Assembly (NCBI GenBank): GCA_020796225.1
Contig: CM036753.1
Coordinates: forward strand, 74,405,865 to 74,469,864
Direction of reading: 5' to 3'
Origin: Arion vulgaris
Lineage: Eukaryota > Mollusca > Gastropoda > Stylommatophora > Arionidae
DNA length: 64,000 nt
Shown one piece after another: positions 10,091 to 20,854 of the stretch. How positions within the stretch are numbered: position 1 is the first letter of the stretch; every line of letters starts with the position of its first letter. The notes beneath the pieces are model-generated. The model was not told the origin of the DNA. It saw only the letters and a list, made by a program, of their open reading frames with translations, and searched no databases. A program made the position numbers and the translations under genes.

Positions 10091-10206
10091 GTATTGCGGA
10101 GGCTCACAAAGGGAGCAAAGAACAGTAACACTGCGATCTACAGGGCACGTCATAAGAGGCTACTGAGGATGGGATCTAGAGAAGTTACTCTAGTAAATAA
10201 AAAGCT
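10091..10206 (+). mobile_element. SINE SB, 5' half only
   Basis: AGGGAGCAAAGAACAGTAACACTGCGATCTAC, then CACGTCATAAGAGGCTACTGAGG and CTAGTAAATAAAAAGC match the first half of SB. The body is cut where a 62-bp tandem array starts. Confidence 0.65.
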
Positions 10207-10212
10207 TAGAAC

Positions 10213-10456
10213 GTCAATATGTTCTAATAGTCAGTCCCAAACGACCTCCAGAGTGACTAATTATATCGAGAAAATGTCAATATGTTCTAATAATCGGTCC
10301 AAGCCACCTCCAGAGTGACTAATTGTATCGAGAAATTGTCAATATGTTCTAATAGTCGGTCCAAGCGACCTCCAGAGTGACTAATTGTATTGAGAAATTG
10401 TCAATATGTTCTAATAGTCGGTCAAGCGACCTCAGAGTGTCTAATTATATCGATCA
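10213..10456. repeat. 62/63-bp minisatellite, 4 units
   Basis: Units begin GTCAATATGTTCTAATAGTC at 10213, 10276, 10338 and 10400. Units contain CGACCTCCAGAGTGACTAATT. It follows the broken SB directly. Confidence 0.9.
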
Positions 10457-10576
10457 ATGTATTGACTTTTCTACTTCACATCTTTTCATTTGTTTTACGA
10501 GAATTTGTATAGATTCAGCATAATTAAACCGTGCTCACACATACAGACATATTCCATTGCAAACATATATACATGG

Positions 10577-10933
10577 TATGTGCCAGAAGAGTACTTAGAA
10601 TATCATGGACAGAGAAAAGAACAAATGCTTCTGTTCTGCACCAGCTTGATATTAGAGAGATATGGCTATTAAAGTGTATACCATCAAGGAAAATTAATTA
10701 ATTCGTACACATCAAACGACGTGAATGCCTAGAGAAAATAATTTTGGAGGGAATGGTACCTGGAAGAAAAATGAAAGGAAGACCTAGAAGACGATGGGTG
10801 TAAGATGTCATTGATGATCTGAGAATGACTGCTGCTGACATCAGTTAACTTGCACAGAACCGAGAGTTTTTCAGGACTGATTTCATGGGAGCCAAGTTCT
10901 GGAAGGGACAAGCTACTTGATGATGATGATGAT
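10577..10933 (+). mobile_element. LINE-G 3' fragment with GAT tail
   Basis: Translation yields (C)ARRVLRISWTEKRTN, then the same block as at 7616 with stops and frameshifts: GRKMKGRPRRRW, DDLRMTAADIS, LAQNREFFRT, KFWKGQAT. It ends in TTGATGATGATGATGAT. WTEKRTN parallels the WTARRTN motif of RTE/BovB C-termini. Confidence 0.75.
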
Positions 10934-11064
10934 ATGGTTACCACCTTTCCGTTCATGGGGACTATAGAAAATAAAATGTGATTTAATGAGGCAGATGCTA
11001 CAAACCATGACAATTATGCATGTGACAAGCAAGACAATTATGCATGTAAGCAAGACAATTTGAA

Positions 11065-11350
11065 AGATAAACATTCGGAATGAAAGATGCTCCAAGGCAG
11101 ACCACTGCTGAGATATAATGATGTCTGGAAGGCCTCAATGAAGAACTTTCTATCGGTCCCAAACAAATTGAAAAAACTAGCTGATGACTGAGTTATGTGG
11201 GAAAAAAACATTACACAAAAAGGTGTAGAATCTTGTAAAAGAGACTTAGCGATGAGCTGAAAGTCAAGAGAGACAAGCCCAAGCTGAGAAGTTGTCATAT
11301 TAAAATGTTTGCCAAGTGACCGTCTGAAAGGCGAAACTAGCCATATAGGA
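11065..11350 (+). mobile_element. LINE-R 3' fragment, old copy
   Basis: ATGCTCCAAGGCAGACCACTGCTGAGATATAA, then TAGCTGATGAC, AGAAGTTGTCA, GACCGTCTGAAAGG and GCCATATAGG follow the last 290 bp of LINE-R (compare 53380-53637), with several stops. The coding sense is SFEKRL-like near 11250 and the copy ends at the GCCATATA terminus. It is more diverged than the 25.4-kb and 53.1-kb copies. Confidence 0.75.
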
Positions 11351-11562
11351 AAGTGCAATCATAGATCACGTAAGGCACAAGATCAGCGTAGTAAAATATC
11401 AACTTTGATGTAATAAAAAAAACTAGAATTGAATTGGTTAGCTTTGTTTGTGCAAACAAATGAAGAATTCCGTCTCTGATTGTGTTGTGACTATGTTCTT
11501 TTGCATGTAAAATAACCGATCACCGAAAATATGAAGTTCCACTCACAATATTGCTTATTGGA

Positions 11563-11826
11563 TGCTTCTTCTTCGAACGCTCCATATCGACCACTTGTTA
11601 ACCACTCTGGATGAATTGTATGTGATCTGAGCTTAAGAGCGATTGTACGTTGTGCCAGTAATGCACCTACAATTATGCCAGCACATCCGATTTCTTCGAT
11701 TCTTTTTATTTACTTGGATAACTTTCCTAGGTCCTACATCAGTCGCCTCTTACGACATGCTTTGTAGGTCGCAGTTGTATTATTCCTTGCTTCCCTTCTG
11801 GGCCATGGCACCACCCGGTGTGCTTA
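11563..11826 (-). mobile_element. SINE SB
   Basis: The plus strand shows the reverse complement: (CTT)n, AACGCTCCATATCGACCACTTG, GATCTGAGCTTAAGAGCGATTGTACG, CATCAGTCGCCTCTTACGACATGC and a GGCACCACCCGGTG end. No clear target duplication was found. Confidence 0.75.
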
Positions 11827-12424
11827 GCGGATTAAAAGTATGGTGTCGTTTCACAATAGTCATGATGTCTTCTTGTAGTACGAAAGTAAGGCACAAGATA
11901 GAATTTAGTGAATATTTTCTATCTTTGCCGCATATGTCGTGACCGCGACAAGGACTGATGATGATGTTGGTGATAAACGTTCTTGACCAACAGTACATCA
12001 TGTTTGATATGGCCAGCATATCACCAGCGGACTTTATTTTGTATAATTGTTCTGATGTTATTGAATTCAGGTTGAATCGACGCTAGACCATCTCGCTGTG
12101 AAAAGAAATCTCACTACAACTAGAAATTAAACTAGTCCACTGAATGACAAGAAACAACAAAATATTGTCTAGATTTAATTAAAAACACTAAAGACAAGTA
12201 AAATGGATAGAATGTTCAGAATTAAGATGTGACAAAAAAATCAGATTAAGAAGTAAATTGTATAGAGTCACCAAGTACAGATATCCGATAATGTTTGTAC
12301 ATCTATTAACTCCGACTTAGTTCAACATGGCAATTAGAAAACAGAAAGGTTACAACTGTATAGACAATGTAATTGATGTTATTAAACATATATGAACTGT
12401 ACTTTTTTAAACTTTATATGTAGT
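11827..12424. other. no gene seen
   Basis: AT-rich DNA. The 79-99-aa frames near 11643-12019 overlap SB and have no domain. Confidence 0.45.
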
Positions 12425-12427
12425 ATT

Positions 12428-12481
<54 letters not shown>
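12425..12481. repeat. (TA)n microsatellite
   Basis: Near-pure TA run. Confidence 0.95.
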
Positions 12482-12485
<4 letters not shown>

Positions 12486-12868
12486 AACTGCGATGAATAC
12501 CGTAATAATATTGTTGAAAACACGTACAACTTGAAATAAGTAACAATTTTAATGCTAGTTTAGATATTATATAATTACTTGCTATGATGTATTTGTAGTA
12601 TGTAATTTTCAGAAAGCTGCTCTTATTACTCTCCGATTTTATGATTTTCGTTCCCTACCCAGTTTTATGTTTGATCCATCGACGTCACGCGTTCAAGCTT
12701 TTCTTAGTGTTCTGTTGTTACAAATGTCTGTTCATCTCCTGCCTCGCCATCCATGAATCGTCCTCTCCATTATTGTCCCCTCTGAACCACTGGCAATTTA
12801 AAGTTACAAAAATATTTCATTTTGTGAGATATTACCTGTTATCATTTATTAATTACATGAGTACTATC
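12482..12868. other. no gene seen
   Basis: A 105-aa plus frame (12641-12958) runs into the MITE and starts in T-rich DNA; no recognisable domain. Confidence 0.4.
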
Positions 12869-12876
12869 ATCAGACC

Positions 12877-13032
12877 AAGTGGCGGCACGTGCTATGTTTT
12901 ATTGGTGGGGCCAGGCATATTTTTGTGTGGAAAATCATGGTATTGGGTTAGGTTATAATTTAATTTATACACGTTACACATTATTTTTGGTGGGGCTCGG
13001 CCACACTGGCGATTAATGATGAGCCACCACTG
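12877..13032. mobile_element. hM MITE (hAT-like), exact 8-bp target duplication
   Basis: Ends are (C/A)AGTGGCGGCACGT and GAGCCACCACTG, imperfect inverted repeats of each other. The 8-bp word ATCAGACC flanks it at 12869-12876 and 13033-13040. Interior shared with the other hM copies: TGGTGGGGCCAG, GGGTTAGG, ATTTTTGGTGGGGCTCGG. No coding capacity. An 8-bp duplication and CAG-type ends fit hAT elements. Confidence 0.9.
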
Positions 13033-13040
13033 ATCAGACC

Positions 13041-13460
13041 ACTTCAGACATGTTTATACGTGCTCCGATCCCCGCCTCAGCAAATTCAGCATCGTCCAGT
13101 GGACCAACACGCCAGTTTGATGTTGATTAATCAATCTGTTCACATATTTGGTATGTCGTTCTTTTTAGGTTGTACTATTGTCGACACTCCTCTCTCTTTG
13201 AATCTGGACAGAGAGTAGGATTCACAATCCTGGAACTTTTTTTGTTTTAAAAGACTCTCACATTTCGTTAAGAATGTCATTTTGGTTCATTGCAAGTGCA
13301 CTCTGATATCGTAGCTGTGCTAGCCAATCTACCAGCTCGTTAACTACTCCTGACTTCGGTGGTTCTAGAGATGAAAAAGAAGGTGATTTCGGTAACCCCC
13401 GTATGTTCAAGTATCTCCACCTAGCATCGTATCACCATTCATGTTACATATATACAAATC
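13041..13460 (-). mobile_element. LINE-H-like 3' fragment, degenerate
   Basis: CAGACATGTTTATACGTGCTCCGATC...CCGCCTCAGCAAATTCAGCATCGTCC matches 6830-6890 in order, including the following GCTGTTCTTTT-like stretch. It probably belongs to the same RNase H-bearing LINE but no clean domain remains. Confidence 0.4.
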
Positions 13461-13589
13461 ATACTAATGGGGTCACTGATGTATAAAAACATGAAAGTAG
13501 TTATGATGTCACTGTCACGCTGTACGCATCGTCAACTACTTGTGTGGACTGGTACTGACTCTCTTATTTTTCTTCTCATGTTCTGTAAT

Positions 13590-13868
13590 TCAGGCACTTG
13601 TTGTTGTTTGACGCACAGGTTTTACTGGCATCTCTCTATTTATTAGTTTTCCTTCTCAAGGTGTCAGCAAATTCCAGGCACTTCGTTGCTTGTGTTTGAC
13701 ACACAGGTTTTACTGGCATTTCTCTATTTATTAGTTTTCATTCTCAAGGTGTCTGCTAATTCCAGACACTTCGTTGCTTGTAGTTGACGCACAGGTTTTA
13801 CTGGCATCTCTCTATTTATTATTTTTTCTTCTCAAGGTGTCAGCAAATTCTAGGCACTTCGTTGCTAG
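13590..13868. repeat. ~87-bp tandem repeat, about 3 units
   Basis: Units contain AGGCACTTCGTTGCTTG, GACGCACAGGTTTTACTGGCAT, CTCTCTATTTATTAGTTTTC and TTCTCAAGGTGTCAGCAAATTC. The 60-aa frame at 13784-13966 is part of it. Confidence 0.9.
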
Positions 13869-14036
13869 CGAAGGATTCTTCTTCTTCAGCGATCTCTGCT
13901 CATGCTCTTAATTTACTGTGGACCACAAACTGGGTGGTCAGCTTCAGGTCTGTCAGGTTTCCTTAAAGCTTAGTTTAGTTTTCGCGAAGGATTCAACCGT
14001 CAATGTAAAAAATAACGCCTGTTTCGTTATCGTTAT

Positions 14037-14230
14037 CAACTGGGCTTTAATCTCAGTGTTAATTAGTAATATATTCGTTTTTTCATAGTTTTTCTTAAAA
14101 CAGTCTGAAAGTGGGGTGGCATAACAATCCTCTTCGTTCAACTGGGCTTTAATCTCAGTGTTAATTAGTAATATATTCGTTTTTTCACAATTTTTCTTAA
14201 AGCAGTCTGAAAGTGGGGTGGCATAACATC
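14037..14230. repeat. 101-bp direct duplication
   Basis: CAACTGGGCTTTAATCTCAG starts at about 14038 and again at 14139. The two copies differ at only a few positions, so the duplication is recent. Confidence 0.92.
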
Positions 14231-14479
14231 CATTTATCTTTTGGTTTACTTAAGGAAGGTGCAGTTATTTTCCAAAGAATATCTTCCGCCTGGAATAGTC
14301 ATGTTCTGTCTCTCTTGTGTCAGATGCACATACTTTCTCCTTAATAAGTTCTTCACGAAGAAGATGCACTTAGCTACTTTGATTTTTTAGCTATGAACTA
14401 ACTAACAGATTTGAATTACAGGTTTGGATTGGCTCATTGGTAGGTGAAGTTTAATCAGTCTCATCATTCTTTCTTACCC

Positions 14480-14645
14480 TACATGTGAACCCTCCACTGT
14501 ATACACTCTACACACATGCTAGTATCTAGGTTTAAATCTAAGGGAACAATTTCCTTCTAAACTGCAGGTGGTGGTGCTTGAACCAGAAACTCTTGGATTG
14601 TGATCGAGCTCACTACCGCCAAGCCACAGACGCCCACCCTGTAAA
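14480..14645 (-). mobile_element. SINE SH, head and part of body
   Basis: On the minus strand GGGCGTCTGTGGCTTGGCGG, then TAGTGAGCTCGATCAC and the B box TGGTTCAAGCACC. The body GTTTAGAAGGAAATTGTTCCC parallels the SH copy at 5387. No intact cloverleaf could be drawn, so this is a SINE head and not a tRNA gene. Confidence 0.55.
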
Positions 14646-15269
14646 AACAGTACTAGAGGACTATATTAATATTTTGATTCACTTCCCATCTGAGAAAATA
14701 ATGTTCATTATGAATAATAACTATTCTCATCTCATCGCACTAATTAATAACACATTAAAACTAACTGGCGATAGATGCCGATACACACAACATCATCAAC
14801 TTACTATTTATAACTCACGTCCTAAGATAACATTGACAGATAGATTCAACCAAATATATCATGACCAAATTGACTAAATGATTAGATTAGTATCATCTGC
14901 TTCATCATCCGCACCAAAAAATGTGATGACATTTCATATTAATACTTGACATTATCCTATCCTCTACAAAACCCAACGGTATTCTGGATCTCTCACTATA
15001 ATAAGTGTTACCTTTAACTCTGTTTGTAAAGCATGTATTGATAATGTGAACGGCAAACAGAATTTCCATTGACATGTTATTGCTGTTCATCATAGAAGAT
15101 CTGGTATTCAGATGTAATGGTGATATTGCGATGTAAATATTGACTCTAGATCTAAATGTTTATGTATATGTCATTAGTAGACACATCGCTATCACTTAGT
15201 GCGAATTATTTTCATTATTATATTAACATTATCACTTAGTGCGAATTATGTTCATTATTATATTAACAT
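14646..15269. other. no gene seen; short 42-bp duplication
   Basis: AT-rich. ATCACTTAGTGCGAATTAT, then TTCATTATTATATTAACAT, occur twice at about 15193-15270. Confidence 0.5.
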
Positions 15270-15413
15270 AACTATTTATTAAATTTGCAGATTCGACATT
15301 GTCATCTATTTTGGTACTCACAAGAAGAATCACAACATATCTTAAAGTAACAAACAGATTCACAAAACATCATTTCGTAACTTGCAGGTTTATAGAATAT
15401 CATAGTTAAGATG

Positions 15414-15657
15414 CTCACACGCCCGAGTGGTTACCGGGGTCAAATTTGGGGTGTAAAGAATAGAACCACTGTTACCTGCCACGCATGTCGTAAGAGGCGA
15501 CTAAGGAGGTATGGCTGAAATTGGATGCAGACGTGTATGCCTTTAGGGGCCTATCAAACCAATGTGCAACGTATACACGTTCTTGGCAAAGATCAAACAT
15601 ATCACAAAGAGTTATTAAAATTGATCGTAAAGAACGAACGCAAAGAAGAAGAACAAG
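15414..15657 (+). mobile_element. SINE SC inside the satellite, target duplication
   Basis: It starts ACGCCCGAGTGGTTACCGGGG, which resembles a tRNA-Leu/Ser A box. It continues with CACGCATGTCGTAAGAGGCG, then CAATGTGCAACGTATACACG, and ends in a GAAGAAGAAC tail. AAGATGCTCAC before it and AAGATGGTCAC after it form an 11-bp duplication with one mismatch. Confidence 0.8.
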
Positions 15658-15884
15658 ATGGTCACATTCAAATCCCCAACATACCTTATGTTAACTAGTA
15701 GATTCACAAAGTATCATTTGGTAACTTGCAGATTCCCAAAACATTATTGGTTAAGATGATCGCATGCAGATTTACAACAATGTATGATTGCATATGTTGA
15801 CTAGTAGATTCTCAAAACATCATTTGTTAAGTTGCATATGTGAAGAAGATCGTCTGCTAAGGTGTTAATAAATAAATTCAAAAT

Positions 15885-17040
15885 GTATCATCTAGTAACA
15901 AGTTGGTTCACACAACATGATCTACTAATAAGTGGGTTCACTCAACATAATATACTAATAAGTGGGTTCACTCAACATAATATACTAACAAGTGGGTTCA
16001 CACAACATAATATACTAACAAGTGGGTTCACTCAACATAATATACTAACAAGTGGGTTCACACAACATAATCTACTAATAAGTGGGTTCACACAACATAA
16101 TCTACTAGCAAGTGGGTTCGCACTACATAATCTACTAATAAGTGGGTTCACACAACATGATCTACTAATAAGTGGGTTCACTCAACATAATATACTAACA
16201 AGTGGGTTCACTCAACATAATATACTAACAAGTGGGTTCACACAACATAATATACTAACAAGTGGGTTCACTCAACATAATATACTAACAAGTGGGTTCA
16301 CACAACATAATCAACTACCAAGTATGTTCACACAACATAATATACTAACAAGTGGGTTCACACAACATAATCTACTAACAAGTGGGTTCACTCAACATAA
16401 TATACTAACAAGTGGGTTCACACAACATAATATACTAACAAGTGGGTTCACACAACATAATATACTAACAAGTGGGTTCACACAACATAATCAAGTACCG
16501 AGTATGTTCACACAACATAATATACTAACAAGTGGGTTCACACCACATAATCTACTAATAAGTGGGTTCACACAACATAATCTACTAGCAAGTGGGTTCA
16601 CACTACATAATCTACTAATAAGTGGGTTCACACAACATGATCTACTAATAAATGGGTTCACTCAACATAATATACTAACAAGTGGGTTCACTCAACATAA
16701 TATACTAACAAGTGGGTTCACACAACATAATATACTAACAAGTGGGTTCACACAACATAATCAAGTACCGAGTATGTTCACACAACATAATCTAGTAACA
16801 AGTGGGTTCACACAACATAATATACTAACAAGTGGGTTCACACAACATAATATACTAACAAGTGGGTTCACACAACATAATATACTAACAAGTGGGTTCA
16901 CACAACATAATCTACTAACAAGTGGGTTCACACAACATAATCTACTAGCAAGTGGGTTCGCACTACATAATCTACTAATAAGTGGGTTCACTCAACATAA
17001 TCTACTAATAAGTGGGTTCACACAAAATAATCTACTAATA
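15885..17040. repeat. 30-bp satellite block A, about 38 units
   Basis: Regular 30-bp units AGTGGGTTCACACAACATAA, then TATACTAACA. Variants (TCTACTAATA, CTCAACATAA, CAAGTACCGAGTATG) recur at spaced positions, showing amplification of multi-unit segments. Because 30 is a multiple of three, one plus frame reads SGFTQHNILT over and over and fuses into the LINE after it. Confidence 0.95.
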
Positions 17041-17104
17041 AATGAGTTTACAAAACATCTACTAACGAGTGAGTTCCCAAAACATCAATTATTAAGAAGT
17101 ATAT

Positions 17105-17750
17105 TCAAAGAAGTATATATTTGCAATATCAAAATAAATAACACAACACTGAAACAAGTCCGTCGATTCAAGTATCTAGGAACATTCTTAACACCAGATG
17201 GAAGATGTACAACAGAGATTAGGAGTAGAATAGCTCAAACGAAAGCAGCTTTTATGAAAATGAAGAACACACTATGCGTGAACTCACTACCAATGACACT
17301 GCGAAAACGAGTACTCCAATGCTATATTGAACCAATTCTTATGTATGGCAGCGAATCATGGACACTGAACAAACAATCAATACGATCATTGGAAGCCACA
17401 GAGATGTGGTTTTACAGAAGAATGTTGAGAATTCCATGGACAGCAAAGAAAACAAACGTGGAGGTTTTAAATCAGGCCTGCACACAAAGAAACCTTATCA
17501 AAAAAATAAGAATCCGACAATCAAGGTTCTTCGGGCATAGAATGCGAAGAGAAGGTTTAGAACATTTGGTGACTACATGTAAAATTCAGGGAAGGAGAGA
17601 TCGTGGAAGACAGAGGAGAAGATGTTGGATGGCCTGACATCATGGTTCGACAAAATATCGACGTCAGAACTGATTACATGCACCAAGCAAAGAGAGTTGT
17701 GGAGAGACATGATCGCCTACGCCGGCAGGCATGGCATTTGATTGATTGAT
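17105..17750 (+). mobile_element. LINE-B (BovB/RTE-like) 3' fragment
   Basis: It encodes IKINNTTLKQVRRFKYLGTF, LTPDGR, LRKRVLQCYIEPILMYGSES, W, then ATEMWFYRRMLRIPWTAKKT, N, IRQSRFFGHRMRREGLEHL and GRRDRGRQRR, the thumb and C-terminal part of an RTE ORF. A frameshift near 17630 moves the last ~35 residues (LWRDMIAYAGRHG) into another frame; that ending parallels the end of BovB ORFs. It is 5' truncated in the satellite and ends in TTGATTGATTGAT. This is the best preserved LINE-B copy. Confidence 0.85.
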
Positions 17751-17842
17751 ATTCACAGAACATCAATTACTAACACATTAGTTCACAGAACATCAATTAC
17801 TAACACATTAGTTCACAGAACATAATCTGTTATCAAGTGTGA

Positions 17843-18037
17843 TCTTCTTACTCCAACGCTCAATACCAACCACTTGTTAACCACTCTGTGTGATTTGTAT
17901 GTGATCTGAGCCTAAGAGCGATTGTACGTGGTGCCAGTTGTCCAGCACATCCAATTTCTACACTGCTTTTTTTTTATTTACTAGTTCGCAGTGATATTAT
18001 TATTTTCTTCCCTTGAGGGCCCCGGCACGACACAGGC
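17843..18037 (-). mobile_element. SINE SB, internally shortened
   Basis: CCAACGCTCAATACCAACCACTTG, GATCTGAGCCTAAGAGCGAT and GTACGTGGTGCCAG are present; the core with GTCGCCTCTTACGACATG is deleted. It ends GAGGGCCCCGGCACGACACAGGC. It separates the two satellite blocks. Confidence 0.7.
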
Positions 18038-18039
18038 GA

Positions 18040-18560
18040 TCACATGGGTTGACAAAATATCATCTATTAAAAAGTAGGTTGACAAAATATCATCTATTAA
18101 AAAGTAGGTTGACAAAATATCATCTATTAAAAAGTAGGTTGACAAAATATCATCTATTAAAAAGTGGGTTGACAAAATATCATCTATTAAAAAGTAGGTT
18201 GACAAAATATCATCTATTAAAAAGTAGGTTGACAAAACATCATCTATTAAAAAGTAGGTTGACAAAATATCATCTATTAAAAAGTAGGTTGACAAAATAT
18301 CATCTATTAAACAGTAGGTTGACAAAATATCATCTATTAAAAAATAGGTTGACAAAATATCATCTATTAAAAAGTAGGTTGACAAAATATAATCTATTAA
18401 AAAGTAGGTTGACAAAACATCATCTATTAAAAAGTAGGTTGACAAAATATCATCTATTAAAAAGTAGGTTGACAAAATATCATCTATTAAAAAGTAGGTT
18501 GACAAAACATCGTCTATTAAAAAGTAGGTTGACAAAATATCATCTATTAAAAAGTAGATT
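18040..18560. repeat. 30-bp satellite block B, about 17 units
   Basis: Unit GGTTGACAAAATATCATCTA, then TTAAAAAGTA, with very few differences between units. Both strands read open through it (195 aa plus, 184 aa minus), an artefact of a 30-bp unit. Confidence 0.97.
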
Positions 18561-18771
18561 CACACATTATCATATGTCAACATGTGAAATTGAAAAATAA
18601 TCATTTGTTAACAAATCGGTTCGCAAAATATCATCTCTTATCAAAATAGATTCATAACACATTTACTTCTAAATGATAGATTCATAATGTATCATGTGTG
18701 CTATTATATGCATATGTCTGTCGTGTAGACTTTGGTTTCAACTGTCTTCTCTTCCCATAGTTACGTGCTAC

Positions 18772-18937
18772 CAGTGGCGGCTCGTGATCATTTTAGTTGG
18801 TGGGGCCAGACAGAAATTTTTGGAAATATCATGATTTTGGTTAGGCTATGTTTTAATGTATAAAATAATAAATACAAGTTACACCTTATTTTTAATGGGG
18901 TCCGGCACCACTGGTCCTTAATGACGAGCCGCCACTG
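18772..18937. mobile_element. hM MITE (hAT-like)
   Basis: Ends CAGTGGCGGCTCGT and ACGAGCCGCCACTG are perfect inverted repeats over 14 bp. Flanks CGTGCTAC (18764-18771) and CGTGCTAG (18938-18945) form an 8-bp duplication with one mismatch. Interior carries TTGGTGGGGCCAGAC and TTTTTAATGGGGTCCGGC. Confidence 0.92.
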
Positions 18938-19144
18938 CGTGCTAGTCTCATTAAGTTTGTTTAGCTGTTCTTGGATGCATGTTTTATCCATATGGTTTAT
19001 CTTCTTGTCTAAATTTCAACTGTATTATGCTATTATCTCTGACAATGTATGTTCACGCTTCTGGGTATTATAATGCTCATTTTTCTACTGAGATGTATAC
19101 TCACGAAGGTATATCTATTTATTCAGTGTGGTAATGTTTGGAGA

Positions 19145-19400
19145 TAAAGTGTCTGCGCAAAATCCTCGGGGTAACAAGACGAGACTGGTTGAGAAATGAA
19201 GACATCAGGAAAAAGTGGATACAACATCAGTACTGAACTTCATCAAGAAACAACAAATTAAATGATTGACCACATAAGCCGATCATCAACAAACAGTGCA
19301 CCTAAAGACAATGTTGCTTCGATACATTGGATACAAAGCAAATATCGGCCACGCAAATGGTGAACCTCAGAGATAACAGAGGCGACGAAAACACTATTTA
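19145..19400 (+). mobile_element. LINE-Q fragment, RT C-terminal region
   Basis: Conceptual translation: LRKILGVTRRDWLRNEDIRK, then TSVLNFIKKQQIK, followed by stops and the decayed end containing GYKANIGHANGEPQR. Same block as 1262 and 42190. Confidence 0.7.
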
Positions 19401-19609
19401 TGAAGCGCACACAACATTCGTTCTAGAAAATACTACTGGATTCTCCGAAAGGAGTTAATTCTTATTTTTCATGTTTGTTGGCCTACACGCTCTGATATAA
19501 CCAATAACAGGTTCGCTTTAGGTTGAAAAGGCGTGCCTCGGCTTAAAGAGGCTTTAATCCCCTACTTAACAAACAAACAATAATTGTTCTAGAAATCTCT
19601 TCTTATCCT

Positions 19610-19955
19610 TGCTCTGTGAGACAAACCAGGACTGGAGAAAGAAAAAGCTGCTCGTTACATACTATACCACCTAGACACAGAGTTGAACTGAATGTACATT
19701 TAGAAAGCAGAATAGACTATTTTAATCAGAAGGTAGAAAAAAAAGCTAAAGAAGACTGCTCGTTACATACTATACCACCTAGACACAGAGTTGAACTGAA
19801 TGTACATTTAAACAGAATAGCTAGTAATCGAAGGAGAAAAGAAAGAAGCTGCTCGTTACATACTATACCACCTAGACACAGAGTTGAACTGAATGTACAT
19901 TTAAACAGAATAGCTAGTAATCCAAGGAGAAAATATGAACAAATAGCTAAAACGT
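19610..19955. repeat. ~93-107-bp tandem repeat, 3 units
   Basis: Units contain CTGCTCGTTACATACTATAC, then CACCTAGACACAGAGTTGAA, starting at about 19650, 19757 and 19850. Both strands keep a 117-aa frame open through it; no domain is seen. Confidence 0.9.
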
Positions 19956-20149
19956 GGTGTAGTTTCTGAAAGGAAGAGTCCCGTGTTTGACACCTTGGTA
20001 ATTCCAAACATTCATTTCTATTTTTTTTAAATGTAATATAATTGATGACATCCACACGCGTGAATATAGTTTCAGGCAAGCGGATTTAATTCCTCTGTAC
20101 TCTATAATCACACAGCGTGTTGTCAAAAATAAGAACAAATGTCTGTAAT

Positions 20150-20314
20150 CAGTAGCGGCTCATTATTGAGGGCCAGAGGGCGACCCACCAAAAATTAATA
20201 TGTAACGTGTATTTATTATTTAATAAATTAAAATATAACCTAACCCAAAGTCATGATTTTCCCGAAAATTTGTGTCTGGCCCCACCAAACAAAAACGATC
20301 AGGAGCCGCCACTG
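20150..20314. mobile_element. hM MITE (hAT-like), exact 8-bp target duplication
   Basis: Ends CAGTAGCGGCTC and GAGCCGCCACTG. TCTGTAAT flanks it at 20142-20149 and 20315-20322. The orientation is opposite to the 18772 copy, judging by the interior (GGGCCAGAGGGCGACCCACC first, GTCTGGCCCCACC last). Confidence 0.93.
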
Positions 20315-20484
20315 TCTGTAATGATAGTTTTAGTTCAGCTAATCATATTTTTATGAGAAATAATTGTCAAGTGCCAGACTGAGCGAAGTGACTTGAAATA
20401 CAATCTGTACACTATTTATTGCGTATATTATTTTCTAAGTACGTGAAATTATGTTCTAGTTATATTATATTTGTGTTAGTTTAC

Positions 20485-20712
20485 CTACGGCTGCCTTCCG
20501 AGTCCAAGGTTGTGGATTCGAATCCGGACCCCATCGTTCTGTTCACGAGCACATTTTATTCCAGAGACCCATACAATATTTGCCGAAGCTACGGAGTTCG
20601 TGCAATGCTCTCGGCAGGTGATCTGCCATATTTGCGGAGAGGGACCGAGCCATACGGAGAAAAACCCGGTGCAATGAAGTCAGTCCTTCGGTGTAAAAAC
20701 CTTTAAAACATT
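20485..20712 (+). mobile_element. SINE SD, best copy
   Basis: The B box GTGGATTCGAATCCGG lies at 20512. The body reads GTTCTGTTCACGAGCACATT, TTATTCCAGAGACCC, CCGAAGCTACGGAGTTCGTG, CAATGCTCTCGGCAGGTGAT, GGGACCGAGCCATACGGAG and CCCGGTGCAATGAAGTCAGT. I use it as the reference for the altered SD copies at 38565 and 52455. Confidence 0.8.
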
Positions 20713-20854
20713 TCATAATTATGTATGTTATATAATCACATTTCCGTTGTTTTTAACTCAACGATTTCTGGTTATAATTTAGTAGTTTGTTTTCTGTTTA
20801 CGGTATGGTCTGATAAAACAGTAGCACAGACTGTCTGCGTAATCGATATATGTC

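Larger units (their letters stand above)
15270..18710. repeat. 30-bp satellite domain (whole)
   Basis: A 30-bp unit pervades this domain. It has diverged edges (15290-15410, 15660-15880, 17040-17100, 17750-17840, 18560-18710) and two regular blocks (15885-17040 and 18040-18560). The block consensuses, GTTCACACAACATAATATAC... and GTTGACAAAATATCATCTAT..., match at about 21 of 30 positions, so they are one family. Three retroposons interrupt it: SC, LINE-B and SB. Confidence 0.85.

Noticed and set aside
17981..18600. Overlapping 195-aa plus and 184-aa minus frames
   Set aside because: Both are the 30-bp satellite block B; open frames on both strands are typical of a unit length divisible by three.
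19616..20079. 117-aa frames on both strands
   Set aside because: They follow a three-unit tandem repeat and have no domain.
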